DNA from: JAJFJD01 sp965228695
GTDB lineage: Bacteria; Pseudomonadota; Alphaproteobacteria; UBA8366
NCBI GenBank assembly: GCA_965228695.1
Contig: CBDDIB010000002.1
Coordinates: forward strand, 4,898,001-4,962,000
DNA length: 64,000 bases
Direction: 5' to 3'
A program made the position numbers and the translations under genes. Positions 34,389 through 43,557 of the stretch are shown piece after piece. Within the stretch, counting starts at the first letter, position 1. Each line of letters opens with the position of its first letter. The notes under the pieces were generated by a model that ran no database searches, was not told where the DNA came from, and saw nothing but the letters and a program-made list of their open reading frames with translations.

Positions 34389-35562
34389 TATTGACCTCGA
34401 CCATCATGCCCGGCCGCAGTTTCCGAGCCTGCTGGTCAATCGCAATTCGAACCGGAAGGCGTTGGGTGATTTTCGTGAAATTGCCGCTGGGATTCGGCGT
34501 CGGCAATAGGGCGAACTCGCTGGTCGTGGAACTGCCGATGACGGCGACCCTGCCGGCGAAAGTCTCGTCCGGATAGGCGTCCACCAAAACGCTAACCGGC
34601 TGGCCGATCTTCAATTTCCGAATCTCGGTTTCCTTGATGTTGGCCTCGATCCAAATCTCCGTCGGGTCATGGACGATGGCGAGCCGCTGACCCGGCGTCA
34701 CATACTCGCCCGTTTCGACGAATGTCTTGTCGACCACGCCATCGACCGGCGCGCGGATCGTGCGATCCGCGATGTCCAGCTTCTGCTGGTCTTCCTTTGC
34801 CTGGAGTTCCGCCTCTTCGAAACGGAGCATTTCGATCTCACCGTCGAGAACGTCGAGCCTCGCACGATCCGCCTTCGCCTCGAGCAGACGGGCCCGCGCC
34901 TGTTCCAGAACCGCGACCGCCTGCCGGTAATCTCCGTCGATCTTCCGCATGTTGGTGCGTGCTTCGTCGAGTTGCCGGCGGGGAATGACTTTCTTCGCGA
35001 ACAGCGAATTCGCGCGGGAGAGATTTCTTTTCGCCAGGTCGAGCTGCGGTTCAAGCGCGGCCACGGCCGCCGCCGCCGCGCCCCGTGCCGAGACCAAAGT
35101 CTGGTAACGCGTCTGCGTTTGCTGGTCGATCAGACCGCGTTCGGTTCTCATCCGCGCCCGATCAGCCCCAATCCGCTGCCGCCGGGACTCCAGCTCGCGC
35201 AATTGCAGTTCCGACTCCCGCGAATCGATCGTAATCAAAACCTGCCCGGTTTTTACGGTGGCCCCTTCCGTAACGGAGATTTTCGTCACCCAGCCAGCAA
35301 CGCGGCTGCTGACGGTGATCAGATTCCCGGTGATCCGCGCATCATATTCGTAGACATGCGTGACGCGTTCGTGGACCTCCAATGCGGCCCATGTTCCTGC
35401 GGCGACAATGACGATCGCGGCCGCGATATGCTGCAGCTTCAGGTGACGCCGTCTACCGACATCGTGCGACAATCCGCGCAAAAAGCGCCGCGTCGTGAAG
35501 GGGAGCTTGCCGCTTCCCTTCTTAGTTTGCGCCGGTACCGGTGCATCGTTCGCGTCAGGCAA
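34369..35562 (-). CDS. emrA: HlyD/EmrA-family membrane fusion protein
   Basis: These 397 residues comprise a short cytoplasmic N-terminus, one membrane helix (LQHIAAAIVIVAAGTWAALEV, about residues 43-63), a barrel-sandwich lipoyl half (ITGNLITVSSRVAGWVTKISVTEGATVKTGQVL), a long coiled coil (about 115-230), the second half (IRAPVDGVVDKTFVETGEYVTPGQRL) and a beta-barrel. This is the EmrA layout, bridging an inner-membrane pump to an outer-membrane channel. It overlaps the emrB-type gene, so the two are coupled. Confidence 0.92.
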   Translation of the reverse strand: MPDANDAPVPAQTKKGSGKLPFTTRRFLRGLSHDVGRRRHLKLQHIAAAIVIVAAGTWAALEVHERVTHVYEYDARITGNLITVSSRVAGWVTKISVTEGATVKTGQVLITIDSRESELQLRELESRRQRIGADRARMRTERGLIDQQTQTRYQTLVSARGAAAAAVAALEPQLDLAKRNLSRANSLFAKKVIPRRQLDEARTNMRKIDGDYRQAVAVLEQARARLLEAKADRARLDVLDGEIEMLRFEEAELQAKEDQQKLDIADRTIRAPVDGVVDKTFVETGEYVTPGQRLAIVHDPTEIWIEANIKETEIRKLKIGQPVSVLVDAYPDETFAGRVAVIGSSTTSEFALLPTPNPSGNFTKITQRLPVRIAIDQQARKLRPGMMVEVNIDIRGR

Positions 35563-35981
35563 GGTTTGGCCTCCGTAAGGCCGTCGATAATTCCATTCTC
35601 ATCTCACAGACGGGCGGCACCACAGAACGTGCGCTGCACTCGCGACCGGCCGGGCATATTGCCCGCACCGACCGACCGCTCGATATCGATGCATCTCCCT
35701 ATTTATAGTCATCTAGGCCACAAAGGAGAAATCCGAATTTTCCGGTGCGGCCCATGGAAGGCCGCTACCGACGGATCGAAACGGCGCGCGCGCCGGTACA
35801 TCGCTAGCCTGTGGAAGTTTCCACTAAGTTCTACCGCGTAGCGATAAACGGTTAACAAACCGCCAAGCCCGCCCAAAGCGTATTCCCGTGCTCATTCGCT
35901 TAACGCGAAATTAAGCAAAAACGTGCGATGAATCCCGCCTGCATCATGGCGAAGTCCGTGCCCAACCGCGATTCACCCCTC
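35563..35981. other. 419-bp divergent intergenic region between emrA and an unknown gene
   Basis: No convincing gene was found and no regulator is encoded. The stretch holds some in-frame ATGs for the rightward gene (35928, 35946) but no clear ribosome site, repeat or hairpin that I could see. Confidence 0.5.
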
Positions 35982-36476
35982 ATGTCCGACAGCGCTCCGT
36001 CTTTCGAAGAATTCCAGCAGCGCGTGAAAGGCACGAACATCTGCGAGCAAACCTTGCTCGCGACCGACTATCTGAATCACATCAACGAACCGATCATGCT
36101 GCTCGAAATGGTCGCGGACGTGCCGGAACTGCTGGACGAACTCGCCGAATGGCAACCCAAGAGCTATGCGGAGCATTTTCGCGACAGCAGTTTCGCCGAT
36201 AAGGATTTGGCGATCGAAGCCTACGAATGGTCGCCCGACCGGTTTCGTGTCCGCTTCGAGCAAACAATCGACTCCGCGAATCAATGTATCGCCACGACCG
36301 TCGACACTCTCGGCAAGCTGATCGAACAGGAGCGCTCGGAGGACGTCCGCATTTTGTGTACGGAGGTCTCAACCCTGCTGGGTGATCTGGTGGACCGGGC
36401 CGGCGCGATCATTCACGGCAATATGGACCGAAGCGCTCAATCGCAGATCGATCAGATCATGGACGATTTCGACTGA
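35982..36476 (+). CDS. conserved-looking hypothetical protein
   Basis: This is a 164-residue acidic, helical, cytoplasmic protein (SFEEFQQRVKGTNICEQTLLATDYLNHINEPIMLLEMVADVPELLDELAEWQPKSYAEHF ... IDQIMDDFD). Codon use matches its neighbours, so it looks real. No family is recognised with confidence; the length and composition resemble small proteins of alphaproteobacteria that carry no catalytic motif. The start at 35982 (MSDSAPSFEEF) is a judgement: ATGs at 35928 and 35946 are also in frame, and none has a good ribosome site. It converges on the TauE gene. Confidence 0.65.
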   Translation: MSDSAPSFEEFQQRVKGTNICEQTLLATDYLNHINEPIMLLEMVADVPELLDELAEWQPKSYAEHFRDSSFADKDLAIEAYEWSPDRFRVRFEQTIDSANQCIATTVDTLGKLIEQERSEDVRILCTEVSTLLGDLVDRAGAIIHGNMDRSAQSQIDQIMDDFD

Positions 36477-36483
36477 CATCGTC

Positions 36484-37251
36484 TCACAACAGCTGCCATA
36501 GCAACGACAACCCGCCGAACATCACCGCAATATCGACGATCAGCGTGTGCAATTTGACTTTCATGCGATCGACCATCCATTTCGCGGTGTAGGCGCCGGG
36601 TAACGTGCACACGCCGATCAGCACGGCTGCCAACGCCAATTCCAGTGTGATCAGTCCGTACACGCCGAAAGCGATCGTTTTCAACGAATGCATCACGATG
36701 CTGGTTCCGGCCTTCGTGCCGATCACCGCCGCGCCGCGCAGCCCCATACCCAACAACAACGCGACCAGGATCGGCCCGCCGCCCGATATGGTGCCGGACG
36801 CGATGCCGTACCCGAAACCGAAGACCGTCGTGCCCGCCGGCGACGGCCGGATGACCCGTTCACGACGTGCGTACAAGCGCCGGGCCGGCACGGACAACAC
36901 CAAAAATGCCCCCACCAGCAAGGTCAAGATATCGGCTGGCAGCCAGTCGTAGATCGACGCTCCCAGCAGGACGCCGACCGATCCCCCGATCAGGATGCGG
37001 CCGACGATCGGCCACTGCACCGCGTGACGGAAAACCCAGAGCCGCGAGGTGCTGCCGAGCAGCATGGCGACGGCAATCACCGGGATTACGCCCTTGATGC
37101 CGACCAACGGCACCAACATGGGCAGCATCAACAAGCTGACGCCGGTTCCCGCCAACCCGCCGAGCACGGAGCTGACATAGGCGACGAGGGCAACCAGCAG
37201 GAGCGTCGCAAGACTGACATCCGCCAGCGCGAAGCTGCCCGTATCAGGCAT
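36484..37251 (-). CDS. TauE/SafE-family sulfite exporter/anion permease
   Basis: This 255-residue protein has seven or eight hydrophobic helices and the two short internal repeats of the family (FVAYVSSVLGGLAGTGVSLLMLPMLVPL-type N-terminal repeat; FGFGYGIASGTISGGGPILVALLLGMGLRG C-terminal repeat). Members export sulfite, sulfoacetate or other organosulfur anions. The start at 37251 is preferred, since the longer frame begins with TTG. It overlaps the methyltransferase gene by eight bases. Confidence 0.88.
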   Translation of the reverse strand: MPDTGSFALADVSLATLLLVALVAYVSSVLGGLAGTGVSLLMLPMLVPLVGIKGVIPVIAVAMLLGSTSRLWVFRHAVQWPIVGRILIGGSVGVLLGASIYDWLPADILTLLVGAFLVLSVPARRLYARRERVIRPSPAGTTVFGFGYGIASGTISGGGPILVALLLGMGLRGAAVIGTKAGTSIVMHSLKTIAFGVYGLITLELALAAVLIGVCTLPGAYTAKWMVDRMKVKLHTLIVDIAVMFGGLSLLWQLL

Positions 37252-38077
37252 TCGCAGTGGACCCGGCCGATGCTGGATCGCGTTCAAACAAATACTCGTC
37301 GCACCCGGTGCCGAAAAATCCCACCCTCGATTCCGTTACGCTTCGCCGGCACGCGAACCCGCGCGCCGTTACGAAACGTATCGCATCCTCCGGCGTAATC
37401 GATTCATAGGGATAGCCGCCCAGCCAATCTTCCACGTCGTGGTGCCAGTTCATGCCGCGCCGGGTGCGATAAGTTTTGATATAGCGCTTCGGGTTTTGCC
37501 CGCCCAGCAACAACCGCAGCAACACCAGCGGCTTGTATATTCCTTTCGCTAGCGCCGGAAACCAAGGCTTGAACCGTGCATAGCATCGCTTTTCCCACCG
37601 CCAAAACCCGCAAAACCGGGTCTTTCCGTAGAGGGCGATCAGAAACAACCCGCCCGGTTTGACGAATTTCGAGGCGGAGTCGATGGCGCGATACATGTCA
37701 CCCGTGTGATGCAACACGCCCCAGGAATAGACGATATCGAAATCGCCAAGGCGCTCGGGTGTCATCGCAAGGACATCGTCACGCTTGCACTGCCATGCCC
37801 CGGCCGGGGCGTGTTTTTCCAGAACCGATGTCGCGGCCGCCACGGAATTCGGATCGTAGTCGACGGCAACGACCTCACGGGCGCCCAGTTTGATCGCGGC
37901 GAGCGAGAAGAGGCCGGAACCGCATCCGATATCGAGGAATCGGGCGCCCCTAATCCGGTCGTCCGGGAAAAACGCCCGCAAAGATGCGACGGCCTCGTCG
38001 ATCTTGCCGGGATCGAGCGTGTCCGCGTAACTCTGCCAATTCTCCCCAAACGCAAAACGTACCGTATCGTCCGCCAT
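37244..38077 (-). CDS. class I SAM-dependent methyltransferase (UbiG-like)
   Basis: This 277-residue protein has motif I ARFLDIGCGSGLFSLAAIKLGA (about residues 43-64), VVAVDYDPNSVAAA, and FDIVYSWGVLHHTGDMYRAI. LVKPGGLFLIALYGKTRFCGFWRWEKRCYARFKP and the tail GYPYESITPEDAIRFVTARGF are as in small-molecule O-methyltransferases of the Methyltransf_11/UbiG kind. Its substrate is unknown. It overlaps the downstream TauE gene, so the two are transcribed together, although no shared pathway is obvious. Confidence 0.88.
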   Translation of the reverse strand: MADDTVRFAFGENWQSYADTLDPGKIDEAVASLRAFFPDDRIRGARFLDIGCGSGLFSLAAIKLGAREVVAVDYDPNSVAAATSVLEKHAPAGAWQCKRDDVLAMTPERLGDFDIVYSWGVLHHTGDMYRAIDSASKFVKPGGLFLIALYGKTRFCGFWRWEKRCYARFKPWFPALAKGIYKPLVLLRLLLGGQNPKRYIKTYRTRRGMNWHHDVEDWLGGYPYESITPEDAIRFVTARGFACRRSVTESRVGFFGTGCDEYLFERDPASAGSTANA

Positions 38078-38272
38078 ATGTTATTCAGTTTCCTGAGTCA
38101 TGCGGTTCCCTTCTCGCGCGTATTCGGCGAATGATTTCCGTCGGCTTCGCCAAGATGGCCGTATCATCGACGCCGGTCCAGTCGTAAAGGACGGCGCCCG
38201 GCCCGGCTTCGATTCGCCACCGTTGTTCGTGATACGATACAGCAATGAAACGAAAGTTTGGAATGGAAGCGC

Positions 38273-39169
38273 ATGACGCCCGAGGAAATCCTGGCTCAGC
38301 CGCCCTTGACCCTTAGTCAGCGGCAACGGGAGTTTTACTTCGAGAACGGATATCTCGCCGCACAGAACCTAATCCCACGAGACGTTCTTGAGACGCTGCG
38401 AAAGGCGACACGGGAGCTCGTTGATGAGTCGGCGGGCCTCACCGCATCGAACGACCGGTTCGACCTTTCGCCGGACCATGGCGCACAGGCCCCACGCCCC
38501 CGCCGCATCCGTGCCGCCGTCGATCAGCATCCGGTCTATTGGCAATTTGCTTCCTCCCCCTTGATGACGGATATCGCAGCCGACCTTGTCGGACCGAACG
38601 TGAAATTCCATAGCTCGAAACTGAATTTCAAATGGCCTGGCGGCGACGAGATTAAATGGCATCAGGACATCCCCGCTTGGCCACACAGCAACTTCAGCCC
38701 GGTCACCATCGGAATCTATCTCGAAGATGTCGCAACGGCAGACGGTCCCCTGGCAGCGGTTCCGCGCAGCCACGACCGCGATCTATTCGACCATTTCGGC
38801 GAGAACGGCGCCTGGACCGGCTACATCGCGGACCGCGATTTAACCTCCGTCGCGCTGGACACCGCCGACGATATGAAAGGGCCGGCTGGCACACTGGCGA
38901 TCGTCAATTGCCGCACCATCCACGGGTCACAACGGAATACGGGCAGTCATGCCCGGCCGCTTCTGTTGAATGTATACTCGTCGGCGGATGCGTTCGCTCT
39001 CTGCGCACCGCCGACGCCAACCACCCATACCGGCGAGATCGTTCGTGGCAAACCGGCGCGCTGGTCGCATAACGACCCTCGGCCTTGCCGCATCCCACCC
39101 GATTGGGCGCAACAGGGCTATGTCTCCATCTTCGCTTCCCAAAACCAGGAAAATTCGGCTCGACGCTAA
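38273..39169 (+). CDS. phytanoyl-CoA dioxygenase (PhyH) family protein
   Basis: This 298-residue 2OG/Fe(II) oxygenase has ligands His130 and Asp132 (KWHQDIP) and distal His217 (RTIHGSQRN). The C-terminal Arg region and layout (LTLSQRQREFYFENGYLAAQNLIP at the N-terminus) match PhyH proteins that hydroxylate small molecules. Start at the ATG at 38273; an in-frame TTG lies at 38258. The BadH-like dehydrogenase begins about 30 bases later. Together they could hydroxylate a substrate and then oxidise the new alcohol. Confidence 0.88.
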   Translation: MTPEEILAQPPLTLSQRQREFYFENGYLAAQNLIPRDVLETLRKATRELVDESAGLTASNDRFDLSPDHGAQAPRPRRIRAAVDQHPVYWQFASSPLMTDIAADLVGPNVKFHSSKLNFKWPGGDEIKWHQDIPAWPHSNFSPVTIGIYLEDVATADGPLAAVPRSHDRDLFDHFGENGAWTGYIADRDLTSVALDTADDMKGPAGTLAIVNCRTIHGSQRNTGSHARPLLLNVYSSADAFALCAPPTPTTHTGEIVRGKPARWSHNDPRPCRIPPDWAQQGYVSIFASQNQENSARR

Positions 39170-39201
39170 AGGCCGCAACCGTAAAAAGGAAAAAGGCAAC
39201 A

Positions 39202-39990
39202 ATGGATCTCGACTACAAGGGTAAAGTCGTCCTTATCACTGGCAGTGGCAGCGGAATCGGGCAGAATATGGCCGTCGCTTTCGCGCGCGAGGGGGCCAGC
39301 GTCGCCGTCAACGACATTGCGCCGGACGGTATCGAAGCGACGCTCGGCATGATCGACGGTGCCGGGGGTACCGGAATGGCGGCGCCCTGCGACATCACCG
39401 ACCCGGACGCAGTCGCCGCCATGATCGCCGAGATCGAACAACAATGGAGCCGGATCGACGTGCTGGTGAACAACGCGGCGGTGATGACCAAACACGCATT
39501 GTTTCTCGAAAAATCGATCGAACAATGCGACCAGGAAATCAAGGTTACGCTCTATGGCACGATCAACTGCGTGCGGGCGGTGTTGCCCGGGATGATCGAG
39601 CGTTCCTACGGCAAGATCGTCAATATCGCGACCGATGCGGCACGGATCGGACAGGAGCGCGAGGCCGTCTACGCCGCAGCGAAGGGCGGCGTTATTTCCT
39701 TTTCGAAATCCGTCGCCAAAGAAGTTGGCAAGAACAACGTGAACGTCAACGTGGTCTCGCCCGGTGCGACCAACTCACCGATGCGCAATGCCATTCTCGA
39801 CAAGATGCGCGAGAGCATGGGCGAGGAGCGCGTCGCCGCGCGCGAGGAAAAGGTGAAACGCGTCTACCCGCTGCGCCGTATCGGCGAGATGGAGGACGTA
39901 AGCAATGCCGTTCTCTATCTGGCGTCGGAGCGCGGCCGTCACGTCACCGGTCAGGTGCTCAGCGTGAATGGCGGTTTCGCCATGGTGTGA
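39202..39990 (+). CDS. SDR-family dehydrogenase, BadH-like
   Basis: This 262-residue Rossmann protein has TGSGSGIG (13-20) for NAD, NNAAV (90-94) and YAAAK (Tyr157, Lys161). The catalytic Ser position, 13 residues before the Tyr, is Thr144 (NIATDAARIG), a conservative change. The stretch resembles 2-hydroxycyclohexanecarboxyl-CoA dehydrogenase (BadH), so a hydroxyacyl-CoA or cyclic alcohol is a reasonable substrate. AAGG precedes the ATG. It sits directly after the PhyH gene. Confidence 0.9.
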   Translation: MDLDYKGKVVLITGSGSGIGQNMAVAFAREGASVAVNDIAPDGIEATLGMIDGAGGTGMAAPCDITDPDAVAAMIAEIEQQWSRIDVLVNNAAVMTKHALFLEKSIEQCDQEIKVTLYGTINCVRAVLPGMIERSYGKIVNIATDAARIGQEREAVYAAAKGGVISFSKSVAKEVGKNNVNVNVVSPGATNSPMRNAILDKMRESMGEERVAAREEKVKRVYPLRRIGEMEDVSNAVLYLASERGRHVTGQVLSVNGGFAMV

Positions 39991-40098
39991 CCGCCGTATC
40001 GGCGAGGAGCGGTCCAGCCGAATATATTGCTGCCGAAACCTCGTATAGCGACGCTCTCGTCACCATCTCTGGCGGTGCGATCATGAGTGAGGGATTTC

Positions 40099-41130
40099 AT
40101 GACGGCGGACTCAATCCGCACAGCGGCGATGGCCAGCCTCTGCTGGGCAATTCTCGCCAGCCCGGCTGCCGCAGCAAACGATACGCTGGGCAAGGTGAAA
40201 GCGCGCGGCCATTTAATCTGCGGGGTCAGCCAGGGCCTCCCGGGTTTCTCACTCAAGGATGAGAAAGGTCGCTGGTCCGGCCTCGACGTCGATTTTTGCC
40301 GCGCGGTGGCGGCGGCGGTCTTGGGGAAAGCCGAAAAAGTCAAACTCCGGCCATTGACGAGCCAAAAACGGTTCGACGCCCTCAAAGCGGGCAAGATCGA
40401 TATTCTCACCCGAAACACGACCTGGACATTGAGCCGGGAAACCGAACTTGGGGTGAATTTCGCCGGAATTCTGTACCACGACGGCCAGGGATTCATGATG
40501 CGCCGGACGTTGGGCGTAAAAAATGCCCTGGAACTGGATGGCGTCACGGCCTGTTTGAACACGGGCACCACGACCGAGGCGAATATCAATGACTTCTTCC
40601 AGTCGCGCGGCATGCGGTTGACGCTGAAATCGTTCGAAAAGTCCGACGATGCCCTCGCGGCCTATCAGGATGGCGAGTGCGACGTATATACCGCCGATCA
40701 TTCGGCGCTCTATGCCCAACGGTCGAGGCTCGAGAAACCCAGCCAACATATCATCCTCCCGGCCATCATTTCGAAGGAACCGCTCGGACCGGCGGTCCGG
40801 CATGGCGACGATCGGTGGTTCGAAATCGTCAAATGGACTCTCTTCGCGTTGATCAACGCCGAGGAACAAGGCGTTACCTCGGCGAACGCGTTGAAGTTGA
40901 GCCGGGAATCGAAAACGCCGGTGATCCGGCGCCTGTTGGGTGCCGACGGCGCGATCGGCAAGAAACTCGGCCTCGATGATAAATGGGCCTTCCGGGCCGT
41001 TCGCCAGGTCGGCAATTACGACGAGATATTCGAGCGTAACCTCGGCAGCAAATCGTCGCTAAATATCGATCGGGGCGTCAACGCGCTCTGGACGCGCGGC
41101 GGCATTCTTTATGCGCCCCCGATCCGCTAG
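40099..41130 (+). CDS. amino-acid ABC transporter substrate-binding protein, AapJ/BztA-like
   Basis: These 343 residues open with a signal peptide (MTADSIRTAAMASLCWAILASPAAAA). The mature protein is an SBP_bac_3 family receptor: TLGKVKARGHLICGVSQGLPGFSLKDEKGRWSGLDVDFCRAVAAAVLG is nearly the textbook AapJ opening. It should bind general L-amino acids. No permease or ATPase gene is adjacent, so it is an orphan receptor, or uses one elsewhere. The ATG at 40099 is preferred over GTG at 40087, as GAGGGA lies in front of it. Confidence 0.9.
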   Translation: MTADSIRTAAMASLCWAILASPAAAANDTLGKVKARGHLICGVSQGLPGFSLKDEKGRWSGLDVDFCRAVAAAVLGKAEKVKLRPLTSQKRFDALKAGKIDILTRNTTWTLSRETELGVNFAGILYHDGQGFMMRRTLGVKNALELDGVTACLNTGTTTEANINDFFQSRGMRLTLKSFEKSDDALAAYQDGECDVYTADHSALYAQRSRLEKPSQHIILPAIISKEPLGPAVRHGDDRWFEIVKWTLFALINAEEQGVTSANALKLSRESKTPVIRRLLGADGAIGKKLGLDDKWAFRAVRQVGNYDEIFERNLGSKSSLNIDRGVNALWTRGGILYAPPIR

Positions 41131-41173
41131 GCTTCCTGATGAGGGCGCGACAGACTAGGCGGGGGACGAATTC

Positions 41174-41659
41174 ATGTCCGACCGGCTCGGCGTAGACATC
41201 GGCGGCGTTTTGATCGACCGGGTCAATGACGATACCGATACGTCTTTCTTCGGCGACAACTACCTTCGGACAACGGCGGTACCGGGCGCCTTCGACGCGA
41301 TAAAGCAGCTGTCCGACCAGCGGTTCGGCGGCCACATTCATCTCGTGTCCAAATGCGGCCCGCGGGTGGAACAGAAATCACGTGACTGGCTCGCCCATCA
41401 CGATTTCTTCCGCATGACCGGGGTCGATCCGGCGCATCTGCATTTCTGCCGCCAACGCCAGGAAAAAGCGCCGATCTGCGAAACCCTTGGGCTGACGCAT
41501 TTCATCGACGACCGGCTGGAAGTCCTGGGGTATCTGACATCCGTGCCGAACCTGTATCTGTTCCATCCGACCGCCGGCGAGGTGGAAAAGCACGCCCGCC
41601 ACCTGCCCCGCGTCCAACGGGTCGAGACTTGGGACGAGGTTCTGACCGCGTTGATATAG
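41174..41659 (+). CDS. HAD-like protein with altered first motif
   Basis: This 161-residue single-domain HAD-fold protein has the nucleophile strand LGVDIGGVLIDR (Asp8), HIHLVSKCG in the motif II region, Lys in RQRQEKAPICETLG, and the acidic motif FIDDRLEV. The second Asp of DxD is Gly10, so the general acid of ordinary HAD phosphatases is missing. It may be a non-phosphatase member or a nucleotidase relative with changed chemistry. It is flanked by unrelated genes, and the role is unknown. Confidence 0.75.
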   Translation: MSDRLGVDIGGVLIDRVNDDTDTSFFGDNYLRTTAVPGAFDAIKQLSDQRFGGHIHLVSKCGPRVEQKSRDWLAHHDFFRMTGVDPAHLHFCRQRQEKAPICETLGLTHFIDDRLEVLGYLTSVPNLYLFHPTAGEVEKHARHLPRVQRVETWDEVLTALI

Positions 41660-41740
41660 GCTAGCAGCCACCTAGTTATTCTTGGCGATGGCGTGCTCCG
41701 GCGGCATCATGCAAACCCTGGCAACACACGTGGACGAGCG

Positions 41741-42730
41741 ATGAAGATCTGCATTTTTGGCGCGGGCGCGGTCGCCGGGTTGGCGGCAGCGCGGATGGCA
41801 CGGATCGGCACGGAGAATCTCAGCGTGGTGGCACGCGGCGATCACTTGGCAACCATCCGGAAGAATGGCCTAACGGTGCGCGACCGCGACGGCGAATGGA
41901 CCGTTCCCATCGACGCCACCGACGACACGGCTTCGCTCGGCCCGCAGGACATCGTAATCATGGGGCTGAAGGCGCACACGGTCAGCGCCGCCCTGGATCA
42001 GATCGCACCCCTGATCGGGCCGGACACGGCGGTCGTCCATACGGTCAACGGCATCCCCTGGTGGTATTTCCACGCCCTGCCGGGTAATCGGCCGGCGCCG
42101 TATCTCGACACGGTCGATCCCGGCGGCCGCATCGCGGCGGCGCTGGGGCGGGAAAAGGCGGTCGGCTGCGTGGTCTATGTCGGCGCCAACGTTCCCGAGC
42201 CCGGGGTGGTCGAACACAACAACGGCGGCACCTATATCGTCGGCGAGCCGGACGGCAGCCGAAGCGCGCGAGCGCAAAGCGTCGTCGACCTGCTCGTTCA
42301 CAGCGGCCTTGAGGGCGTCCTGTCCACGGACATCCGCCGCGAAGTGTGGACGAAGCTCTGGGGCAACCTGTCCGGAAATCCGATGAGCGTGTTGTGCAAG
42401 GCGAACTGCGAACAGTTGGGTCAGGACGAAGATGTCTGCCGCATCATGGCGGATATGATGACCGAAGCGGGCCAAGTGGCCGCGGCAAGCGGCTGCGACA
42501 TTACCCCCGATGTCGACGAGCGCCTGGACACGTTCCGGCAACTCGGCACGATCAAGACGTCGATGCTGCAGGATTTCGAAGCCGGTAAAGCGATCGAACT
42601 CGACGCGTTGCTGGGCGTCATCGGGGAACTCGGCCGCCGCGGCGGCGTCGAAACCCCGACATGCGACATGATCTACGCCTTGACGCGCCTGAAAGCCCAG
42701 GCGGCGGGCTGCTACGAACCGCCCGCCTGA
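41741..42730 (+). CDS. ketopantoate reductase (PanE/ApbA) family protein
   Basis: This 329-residue protein has the N-terminal Rossmann motif MKICIFGAGAVAGLAAARMA (NADPH) and the C-terminal helical domain with KLWGNLSGNPMSVL, where the Lys and Asn of the family's active site lie, plus SMLQDFEAGKAIELDALLGVIGELGRRGGVETP. PanE reduces 2-dehydropantoate to pantoate, but many relatives in catabolic clusters reduce other 2-oxo acids. No pan genes are nearby, so the assignment is to the family only. The frame's first ATG (41693) is upstream; the annotated one opens the domain. Confidence 0.88.
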   Translation: MKICIFGAGAVAGLAAARMARIGTENLSVVARGDHLATIRKNGLTVRDRDGEWTVPIDATDDTASLGPQDIVIMGLKAHTVSAALDQIAPLIGPDTAVVHTVNGIPWWYFHALPGNRPAPYLDTVDPGGRIAAALGREKAVGCVVYVGANVPEPGVVEHNNGGTYIVGEPDGSRSARAQSVVDLLVHSGLEGVLSTDIRREVWTKLWGNLSGNPMSVLCKANCEQLGQDEDVCRIMADMMTEAGQVAAASGCDITPDVDERLDTFRQLGTIKTSMLQDFEAGKAIELDALLGVIGELGRRGGVETPTCDMIYALTRLKAQAAGCYEPPA

Positions 42731-42739
42731 GGCGGCTGC

Positions 42740-43510
42740 TTAGCGGAAGTCGAACCCCCGCTCCTTGAGCTGCTGCCGCAGCGCATCCCGGCGCGGCGAG
42801 GCGAATTTCTTATCGATGTCGTTGGTCCAGGAATCCGGCGTGGTCGGTTTTCCCAGCCGGTCGTAGTGAGCGGCCAAGTCCTTGTCGTAGGCGTCCAGAT
42901 CCGCCTTCAACCCATCCGGATCGTAGGTTTCGTAATGCACCGTCAGACCGGTATCCATCCGCGGTTTCTGCGGCGGCGCTTCCGCGGGCCATCCCAGGCA
43001 CATGCCGAAGACGCAATAGACGCGCTCCGGCAGCTTCAGGATGCGCGCGACCTCGATCGGATCATTCCGAACGCCGCCGATCATCAGACCCTTCAGGCCC
43101 AATGAATCGGCCGCCAGATAGGCCGACATCCCGACCAGCGACGCATCGATCGTCGAGACCAACCCGATCTCCAGACTGTTGTCGTTCATGTCATGATCGT
43201 GGCGCTGCAAGGCGTGTTCCATACGGCGCAGGTCGGCGCAGAAAGCCAGAAAGACGGGCGTCTCCGCGACGTGCTTCTGATTACCGGTCGTCACCGAAAG
43301 CGCCTGACGGGCCGTTTCGTCGCGCACCACGACGACGCTGTAGGCTTGGATGTTCGACGATGTCGGCGCCCGGAACGCGGCCTGAAGCACCGCGTTCACC
43401 TGTTCATCGGAAACCGGGTCGTCGCTGTATTTTCGGACGCTGACCCGATTGTGCAATATCTCGATGGTCTCGCTCGTCGTCCGGTTTTCGGTTTCGTTGT
43501 CCTTGGGCAT
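42740..43510 (-). CDS. nitroreductase family protein (FMN, NAD(P)H-dependent)
   Basis: The 256 residues from the ATG at 43510 have GGAG five bases before it. RVSVRKYSDDPVSDEQVNAVLQAAFRAPTSSNIQAYSVVVVRD is the FMN-binding opening of the family, and AYLAADSLGLKGLMIGGVRNDP and VFGMCLGWPAEAPPQKPRM place it near the NfsA/FRP group. It would reduce nitroaromatics, flavins or quinones. It ends nine bases after the stop of the convergent PanE-like gene. Its real physiological substrate is unknown. Confidence 0.88.
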   Translation of the reverse strand: MPKDNETENRTTSETIEILHNRVSVRKYSDDPVSDEQVNAVLQAAFRAPTSSNIQAYSVVVVRDETARQALSVTTGNQKHVAETPVFLAFCADLRRMEHALQRHDHDMNDNSLEIGLVSTIDASLVGMSAYLAADSLGLKGLMIGGVRNDPIEVARILKLPERVYCVFGMCLGWPAEAPPQKPRMDTGLTVHYETYDPDGLKADLDAYDKDLAAHYDRLGKPTTPDSWTNDIDKKFASPRRDALRQQLKERGFDFR

Positions 43511-43557
43511 GGAATCTCCATCCAACTCTTGAGTATGTGTATCAAAGCGTCGCGGAT

